Positions 41,301 to 50,300 of a stretch of 64,000 nt of DNA are shown here, in pieces. Numbering within the stretch: the first letter of the stretch is position 1; each line of letters starts with the position of its first letter. The stretch is from Hymenolepis diminuta. Its lineage: Eukaryota; Platyhelminthes; Cestoda; Cyclophyllidea; Hymenolepididae. The translations under genes were made by a program, and so were the position numbers. The stretch covers positions 2,273,831-2,337,830 of the forward strand of contig CAADRB010000001.1 of the NCBI GenBank assembly GCA_900708905.1, read 5' to 3'. The notes under the pieces were generated by a model. That model did no database searches, had not been told where the DNA came from, and worked only from the letters and a program-made list of their open reading frames with translations.

Positions 41301-44300
41301 GGAAATGAAAAGACATGGCTGCGAAAGTCTCAAAATCTGGCAAATGGGCCCTCCCCCCACACCATTTTTCAGAAATCAACAAGCAACGGCGTGTGACCTA
41401 TTGTGTTTCACTACGTTCTCGTGAACTTCAGGCACCTTTTTTAGACCGAATCATAACTGACGACGATGAGAAGTGGATCTTTTACAACGATGTTAAGCAC
41501 AAAAGACGGTGGCTAAGTCAAGATAGTGGTTCAAAGCCAATTCCACTTCCAAACCAAAAAGTGGACTGCACCCGAAACAAATTCTTTTGTGTGTATGGTG
41601 AGATGGGTGGTGGATGGGAATTATTTATTATGAGCTAATGGGTGACAATGAAACAATAACATCTGAAGTTTACTGTCAGCAGCTAACTCGTTTAAAAGCA
41701 GTTTTACAGAAAGAACTGAAATGGAGTGAATCTGCACCATGACAATGCCAGACTCCACACTTCAAGAGCAACCAAAAATCTCCCTGAAAAATTTGGCAGG
41801 GAAGTCATGCATCATCCACCATATTCTCTCCATCTTGCACCAACCCATTTTCATTTTTTCAGGAGCTTATAGAAACATTTAATGGGACTTCAAAAGCTTA
41901 CTTCAAGAAAAGAGGTCGAAATGAAGGAGCTGGTTTCTTTTTTTGAGTCCAAACTGGCTAAATTCTACGAAGAAGGAATCAGAAAGCTTATGGCAAGATG
42001 TAATTAATAAAAATGGTGACTATGTTGAACACTAAATATATTTATTTTTGACAAAATTTTCAATTTAATTCAAAGTAAAAAAGTGGACAGAACTTCTGTT
42101 ACAACCTGATAGGATGTAAATTTCTCATCAGTGGCTGAAGGGCACCTTCCTTCTATCCAATTCAAATGCAATTAACGCTTCCTTTAGGGTTTTTAGGGAG
42201 TTAGGAAAGCTAATGTGGGTGTAATTATCAAGCATACAAAAGTCATTAGCAGTTGTTAATATTGGAAAAAGTTATTGATTATCTTATAAGCCAACTATTA
42301 ATAGCCTATGTTTTCCAAAATTTGGTTAAATAGACCCCTCAGAATAAAAAAAGTAGAAAAACAAAGCAATAAGAAGGGGTCGTAAGCATCAAACAAGCAG
42401 TAGGATAGATGGTAGAAAAGAAAAACAAAAGTAACTGATATACTGGAATATCATCTAAAAATAGAGGGCAGATCATAGACTACTGTCTATTCTAAGTTGT
42501 GTAAAATAGAACTTTTACGAATTGACATCTAAACTCCAGATCTTACTGTTAAAAGTAACTCCTACTCATAGTACAAAGATGAAAATAAAATTCAAAGCTA
42601 ATAATGGAGGAAGCACCATTGAATATTCTTGATGCGATTGAATAGAATCAGTTTCTAAGGCACCGAATTTATCGATTACCTTTCTTTCATGCACATGTTC
42701 GAGAATAAAAGCTCATTTACTGTTGAATTATTATCTAACCAGACGGTCAATAAATTTCCATGTACATTCGAAGCTATATAAGTAAATGCGTTTTCTTACT
42801 AAGGTGAAGCCAACGTCGAATTGTGCCTTCTACCTACTTAACATGCCGAATCTCAAATGAAGAGTTAATATTACCTTAGTGGGCACCTAGTAATATCGCA
42901 GTGACAGACGAGTTTACATCTGTGGTTTTGCAGCGTAATATCACCAGCAATGGAATTAAACTGACCATAATCAACCAGTGCTCAAATCTAACCCCTCCTC
43001 CGATAGAAGTGAGACAGTTTTGAAAAATAACAGACTTAGTGATTCATAACCAAGAGTGTCATTAAAAAAGAGAGAAATGCTAAAGCTTACTGGCTGAAGT
43101 GCCCATATCCCGAAAATCCGGGAATAATAGCAGCTGCGTCCAAATTTGTCTCCGATGTGGTTTTATTTGGCGCAGCCTCTCGTCGGAATCTCTCACCATG
43201 ATGACAGTTCTGTCGGTGATGATGTTTGTGGTTTTGGTGAAAATAGTAGTAGTAGTCCGGTGGTTCGAGGAATTGTCGCCTCGAAGAGGACTGAAGCAAA
43301 GTGGTGAGATTATCAATGGAGGGAGTGGGTGAGGTGTTAGAGAGTTCTGTTGATGAAAGATCCACAGCGGAAACAGTGGCTTGAACGGGATGTCGACGAG
43401 AGAGGTGGACGGTTCGAAAACCCTGGTCGCCACGGTAACGAATCTTGGGCTTATGGGATGAGCCTTGGTTGGAAAGTGAGGGAAGTCGAGGTTCAGTTCC
43501 TAAGTAAGAAAATGAATTTAATAAAATAATAACAAAGGATTTGTTGTGATTAAATTGATGAAACTAATTTTATACCAGGTAACAGCTCTGTAACTTCAAC
43601 GATGGGAATGAAGTCACAACGGAATATTTTAAATTTGGCCAATTTAGGTTTACTCTTCCTTCGACTACCGGTCAAAGTCGGACCGATTTGGCTTACGCTC
43701 TTGTAAACTGACACGTAGTATAATCTCTCAATCACTTTCAAAGCTAAGCGTCAACTGAATGGATACTTCCCAATTATCTTAAGACAAAAAGACATCAATC
43801 GAAATTCTAACAATATGGAAATTCCTCAATTTCAATTTCACCTACACTTATAACATAATACACTGAAGGCTATACTTCCGCTTGTCCAAATCCGCCTGAC
43901 ATTAGTTCATCATGATCAAATGGATAGAGTAAAATTGGGAAGGGACAAGAATCACTAAATGTGATAAAACAATGAAGATTTGACAGGCATAATTGATCGA
44001 AATGTAAGGAAAAGGCGAAAATTTGTTCTCAGACCCGAACTAAATAGAGGAGGTATTTTAACACATTCGCACTAGTTTTTCGATTATCATATTGTAGGAA
44101 GCGTGAGTTTATTAAAGAACATCTTATAGATAAAATAAAACATAACGAAAGGACGGGTGTAAGTGTAAGAAAGATATTGGGAATAATTATAAGAAAGTAC
44201 AAATTTGGCAGCGTATAAAAAAGGAGGGCGATCGCATGGCCAACGTCTTCTTTACAGGTTTGTTGTATCCGACATGAAGGTTTTGGAGTTAACAGGAATC

Positions 44301-47300
44301 ACGAGCGTTCAAGCAGTTAGTAATACCGCTATTTCATTTCTTAATAATAATCCAATAAATACAACCTTCTGAACTAAATTAAAGCAGGAAGTGTCAAACT
44401 GCAAAAAAAGGTAATCATAAAGCCCCAGAGAGCCCTTTATTCAATGCAGTGAGGAGCACAACCCATCCTATTGTCCAATTCGTATGCTGCATACTAACTT
44501 TAAATAAATGGGCTATTTATATTCATAAAAGTGGAACAAGTGACATAAAAAGGGTACAATCATCTTGCCAAAATGACTATTTCTGCCTCCAGCAACATGG
44601 GGCTGTAGTTGAATGTAACTCAGGTATTAGCTTCTCATTGATCCACTGTACGTCTACGTTGGTCAACATGCTAGAAAGTGTTTCTCTATTTGGCCGACAA
44701 GGTTGTTAGTTCAGCTTACTTCAAAATCACCAGTAGGAACGTTTAGTGGCTTAAAACGGTATTTTACAAAGTACTAAACCATTAAAACCAAATTTTGAAG
44801 ACTGAAAACGTCACACGAGTGTTTAACTACTAAACAATCCAAGTTATTCGACAATAATTCAGATCAAAATCATTATTGTTTATGCTTATAACGAAACTTA
44901 ACCATACACAGGCAAGTCAAAATAATGATGACCGACTATGCGACAAAAACAGACCTTTTTTACCAAATTCACATGAGACTTCACATTTCGTTTCACTGTT
45001 TCTTTTTCATTTCACACAATTTCACCAACCTCATGATTCACAATGACGAAGCATCGGCAAAGTTGGATACAAATCAGTTTAGTCACCACGATGTAACCTA
45101 ACGGCGATTTTAAGTCCAATATCTGTGTCGTGATTGCACACTGTAGGCTATTGAAATTTGACCTGTGAGTCTTAGAAACAAATCAGGGCGTTCGAAAACT
45201 TCGATTTTAGGAGGGCAAATTCGAAAGAAATTGCACTAGTTGAAAAACTACCAGCTCCAAAACTCCAAGGACAGTCCTTAAACTGAGCCGATACAGGATG
45301 ATGCTCTCAGAGGAATCTGAATTAATCCATGAAATTCGGGAAAGAAATTATGTAGACGAATGCAAACACCCTCACTAATAACAATCGATATTCAAGTGCG
45401 ATTGTTAACATAAAAGCTTTAGATCTGAAATTTTCCCGAACGAAGAGCTCCAAAATATTTCCAATCAAGAAATTCTTAGTGGCAGTGTCAACTGAAGCTA
45501 GGTATGTGCAAAAATCCCTGATTTCAAAACCAAACTTATCCGATTTGACACTTTTCCTTTCGGTAAATGGTATATCTGAAGCCAAACTAATAGCATTCTA
45601 ACAAAATTCATAATAAAAACATGCCAAATGTAGATAAAATAACGTAATTGTGAACAAAGAGATGAGAGAATTTGATCATCAATCATGATAACGAATCAAC
45701 ACAATTACAAAAATTTCGCCTTGGAAGTATCAATCATGGGCTGCTCACACAAACTACAAAATCCTTCGCAAATGGTTCTAAAATGTACATATTACGAAGT
45801 AGAGAAGAGAGTATCAATAGAACATCAAATATTCCCATAGTTTTTTAACTCAAAGATTAGAATCTGATGAACTTTTGAGCGCACGTAGATGAATGAATGA
45901 TTAAAGGGGAGAGTAACGATTACACTTTACATAACTTGATTTAGCAAGGCTCTAGCAAGTGCAAACGATGAAATTTGTGACGTTTAGCCACTTCTATAAA
46001 GTACATGCAAAGTGAGATTGTGCGTTAGTGTATTTGGGGTATGTGCTGTGTTCAGTGCGGTTAGCTCTCTCAATTTCCTAAACCTCATGAACATTTGAAT
46101 ATAATGTGATTTGAACCAGCTGTGCTCGTACGTAAATCGAATGCATATGGGAGTTGAGCGGAAAGTTCAAGAGAAGCTAAGTACGTCAATGGCGCAGTGG
46201 TCTATGTGTATCTCAATTGGGTCAGTTCACGAAATTAATGGTCATCCGTTCACATCCAAGGATGATATTAGCATTGGTTAATTCTGGTCAACAAAAGGGG
46301 CAGTAGAATTCGAGTCTCCCTTGATTTTCCTCTGGTCTGTTGACACTTCTCTTCATGGGCTTGAGAAGTTTATACGCTACATCCTAACTGAACTTTAATA
46401 AGTGTAATGTGACGAAATTTTGGCCGCAATATAATCGGATGAATGTTTTTGGCGTTTTCAAAGTACGAGTGATGACGCACGTGTCCTAGATGTGAGATTC
46501 TGCGTTCATGTGGCTCTGATGTTCAAGAGCTTATTTGTATGTGTATTCGAAGTGATTAGCTCTCACGCAATTTTTTAAACGTCATACACGCATGGGGTTT
46601 GAAGTTAAAACTGAATACGCTCGGAGTAGGGAGGTTAGCCATGTTCCAATTAAAAGAACATTTTGATCTTATGACTACCCACACAGACAAGAACCCATTC
46701 GAATCTGGAAGTTGGCAAAAAAAGAATAGGATATGATATTATTCGTTTGCCATACACAATCTTATGCTACCTTGAGTGAATACAACTTACGAAAATCTGC
46801 TGATTTAAAATTTTTAGCTATCTCATCTCCATCGCCTTAAGACTGTAAGCTATTGAATATCTTGTAAAAGGATTTGGTAAAAAAAATGAAATGAAACGAC
46901 AAGACCGACCCTACTTGATTAAAACAAACTTGCCAATAAGCATCGTAGACAGGTGCGTTTGCTGCAATCCAGGGGACCAATCATGAAACTTGAATCTTGG
47001 AAAGTGGGCTACTCATTTAGTGGGTACTATACAATCTGAATCTAAAGATCAAATGAAGTGAGACTCATTAATGCCTTGATCTTGGCCTCGGAGTCCTTTT
47101 GATCGTCACCCCCTTACTATTTGTTTGACTTCCTGTTAATCGCTTTCAGTTGATTCCCACAATTAAAAATTATACATTTTTATGCATTACTAGGGGCAAT
47201 AATAGTAACAATAATAAAAGATATAATCAACAAAATACCCCTAAGAAGGTATGATGAATCGATTATATCAATGATAAAAATTCTATTCAAGTTGAAACGA

Positions 47301-50300
47301 ATTCTCCGTTTCCTGAGAGCACAAATAAAGCGATAAGCGTTGTCCAAACTATTGCCTAAATGAAGGAAAGTATTTAGCTATTTGACATTCATTAGTCATA
47401 CTAATTGTTGTTTCAGACGGTATTCCATTCATCAAATTTAAAAAAAACGCATTTAAAAGATCTTTTAAAAATTTTAGTAGTAATGAGAAAAACAAGTGGG
47501 AGAAATAAATAGGATAAACTCTAATTAAGACGTCATAATGAAGAGCTTGTTAATACCCCAGAGCTTCGTTAAAAAACTAAATGGAGAATAAAACGATTTA
47601 AGAGTTTTTACTCTAATGTTTGGCTAATATGAAGACGAAACTCTAGAAACCCAATTCCTCTACAAATATTCAATTTAATTTTAATTTTGCTATTGATCTG
47701 ATGAACGACCACTTTTCCAATGAATAATCGTTATTTAATTGAGTAATTTTCCCTCCCAGTTACTCATTACTTAATTAACTATAGCCGCAACATTATACGA
47801 GGTACTTTCTAGTCTTATCCCAGATTTGCAATGAGATTGAATTAATCCAATAAGTCTGAAGACAAAGGCACGAAATGCATACGATAGATAGAGAAAATAA
47901 CGGTACGTAAACAGACACATGCAGGTAATATCGACTGACTAGAAGGAATTTTTGAACAACACTAAGTCTGATATGAGAAAGAGAAACGGTGTAGAAAAAG
48001 GCGCTTGACAAAGATTTCAGTTTAACAGGGAACTTGGTTAATTCGTGAAACGGAATCGTTCTAAATAGGCAATACAGACTCACTACAAGTCATAAAAACT
48101 TTTAAGATGCATACACAGTTTTTTCACATGCTGCCGAAATATGCTTATTTAGAGAGACATTTTAACTATTTAAAATCGTAGAAAATAAATAACTTATAAT
48201 TTGCGCCGGTGGTGAATCGAAAAATGTTATGTACGAGGTTTAAATCCATTAGAATGGAACATCCACTAAAAGAATGATTTAATCGGGTTCAAAAGAGAGT
48301 GATGCCAGATTGCCAGTTTGTTAATCAGACCCCGAAGTGTCTCAGTTCTTTTTCTTATCTGCTGGTAGAATAAATGCTAACTCCCAAACTCAATTAGGAA
48401 AGCATTTTCCTACTCTTGCCTTGAGTGTAGAGGTAATATCACAGTCCCATTAGTGAAACTTGAAATAGCCCGACATAACCAATGCGGATACCCATTCTAC
48501 TTGCAACGATGGGCATCGAAACCGTGACCATGAGTTCGCCGACGGGTAAATGAAGACATTATCTTTCTCCAATTATGAATTTATTTACGAGATATTTTAG
48601 TTATTTAAAATCATAAAGTCCAATATTACAAACTGTGATATTTCGAATGGTAAAACTGGAACGCCAAATATTGTATTTTGAATAATAGAATTTAACGGAT
48701 TTATTTTTTATTGAATACAAAAGAACAGAATGTTCAGTAATATGATGAAAGTTATATTACAAGGGATTACAAATGGGGATTTTTCATTAGAACATTAATT
48801 GGACTGGACTGCAGACAAGAAACCAGTAGAATAAGAATGGCAAAACAGGCTCCCCACCAATGGAAAATCAATAAGAATACAGACGCACTTGCATTTAGTA
48901 TTAATGCATCCAATCAAGTAAATGAACTGTCGGATAAAAATGAATTATTTTTATCCAAGAAAAATAAAATTAACAATTTTATTATCAATTATTTGCAAAT
49001 ATTTTATATTTGTGAGAATATACTAATTGTAGGGTCGTTGTTTAGTAGAATTTTGAGTAAATTCTTGAAATTTGCTTAATTCAGTGTTATTGTTGAGCTC
49101 GGGAGATTGTAACTATTTTGAGGGCTAACAAGAATAGAACATGAATGTATGGAAATTGATACAAACAGGTACCCAAATTTAAGAAAAATGGGGAAATTAA
49201 TAGAAAATTCTCATAAAAAAGAAAAATCTAAAATACTGGCAATGCTCACTAAAGCAAGACTTAATCGTTCTCATAAAAGTAGGCAAATTGAAAAATTCCC
49301 ATCCATTGATATTATTAAGCAAAGGTTTTTCTTCTAGCCGCTTGGACAGTTGTTATTCCTGTATGTTTTGGCATACAGAGTGCGTAAGGCATCTGAGGAC
49401 ACCTTACGCACTTTTAGAAAAGCAGAAAATGAAACTTTTCGCGGTTGAAACTAACAATTTCTTGTAACACAACAAATAAACAATATTAACCTAGGTTTTA
49501 TTCTGTATATCCTCCTTCGGTTTCTATTACCGACTCAGTTCGGTTTCGAAAGGGACTGACTGAAAGCTTTCATCAGGTCCCCCATTCCTCGGAGAGATTT
49601 GGTGTTACGGGGATGCTTATTAATTTTCTTTTCAACCATGCCCTGCCCTGCCGTACATATAATAATCCAAAAGATTAAGGTCTGACGAATCGGGACATGA
49701 CGATGAAAATTCTCGATCATTCATCCAATCCTGAGTTTTGAGAGTTTTAGAAGATGGAGCTGAATCTTGTTAAAAGATATAGGATATTCCTATGTTGTCT
49801 ATCCAAGGCAGCTTAATTACAATGGTTTTAAAAGTCTCCATATAAATATCTGCATCTACACTGACTCTAAGGCCCAGTGGAAAAAATGGAGAAGACATGA
49901 TGTGCTCTTTCCTCACTGATAACAACACCGAAAACCGTCACTGTTGCTGGAAACTTCGTGCGCATGCATAACGGCTGGAACTTCGGTGGGGTCCGCCCAA
50001 ACATACCCGACTAGCATTTCTTCGATTGACCTTTTGATCCTGGTAGGGGTTTTTTGATCGGAGGAAAAAAAAAGACACTCCTGTTTTTGCACGCATTAAA
50101 CCATTCTCTTGAGTTGATTTTGTCGACATAAACTGACCTCATCCAAAAACGTATGACTTGTGTCCCAGATCTTGATGAAAAACATTCCTTATTCTTCCTT
50201 CAGACACTTTGGCAAGATGTCGCGCACTGACTTCCCAGGATTTTCGTTCATCATGCCATGCATTCTTCTGACAAACTCAGGTGTTTGGAGTGAGTCAGCA

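Larger units (their letters stand above)
40853..42109 (+). mobile_element. Complete but inactive mariner element
   Basis: Flanked by TA on both sides (40851-40852 and 42110-42111). The ends are inverted repeats: left TCAGGTTGTAATAGTTCTGT, right (reverse complement) TCAGGTTGTAACAGAAGTTC then TGT, with a 3-base indel. Length is about 1.26 kb, typical of mariner, although 219 bases are an N gap. Inside is a transposase pseudogene. The element lies in intron 4 of the ZFAND4-like gene, opposite in orientation. Confidence 0.9.

Noticed and set aside
43080..43433. 117-codon minus-strand ORF and 77-codon plus-strand ORF over exon 4
   Set aside because: Both are alternative frames of the ZFAND4-like exon 4; the third frame fits the splice phases on both sides.
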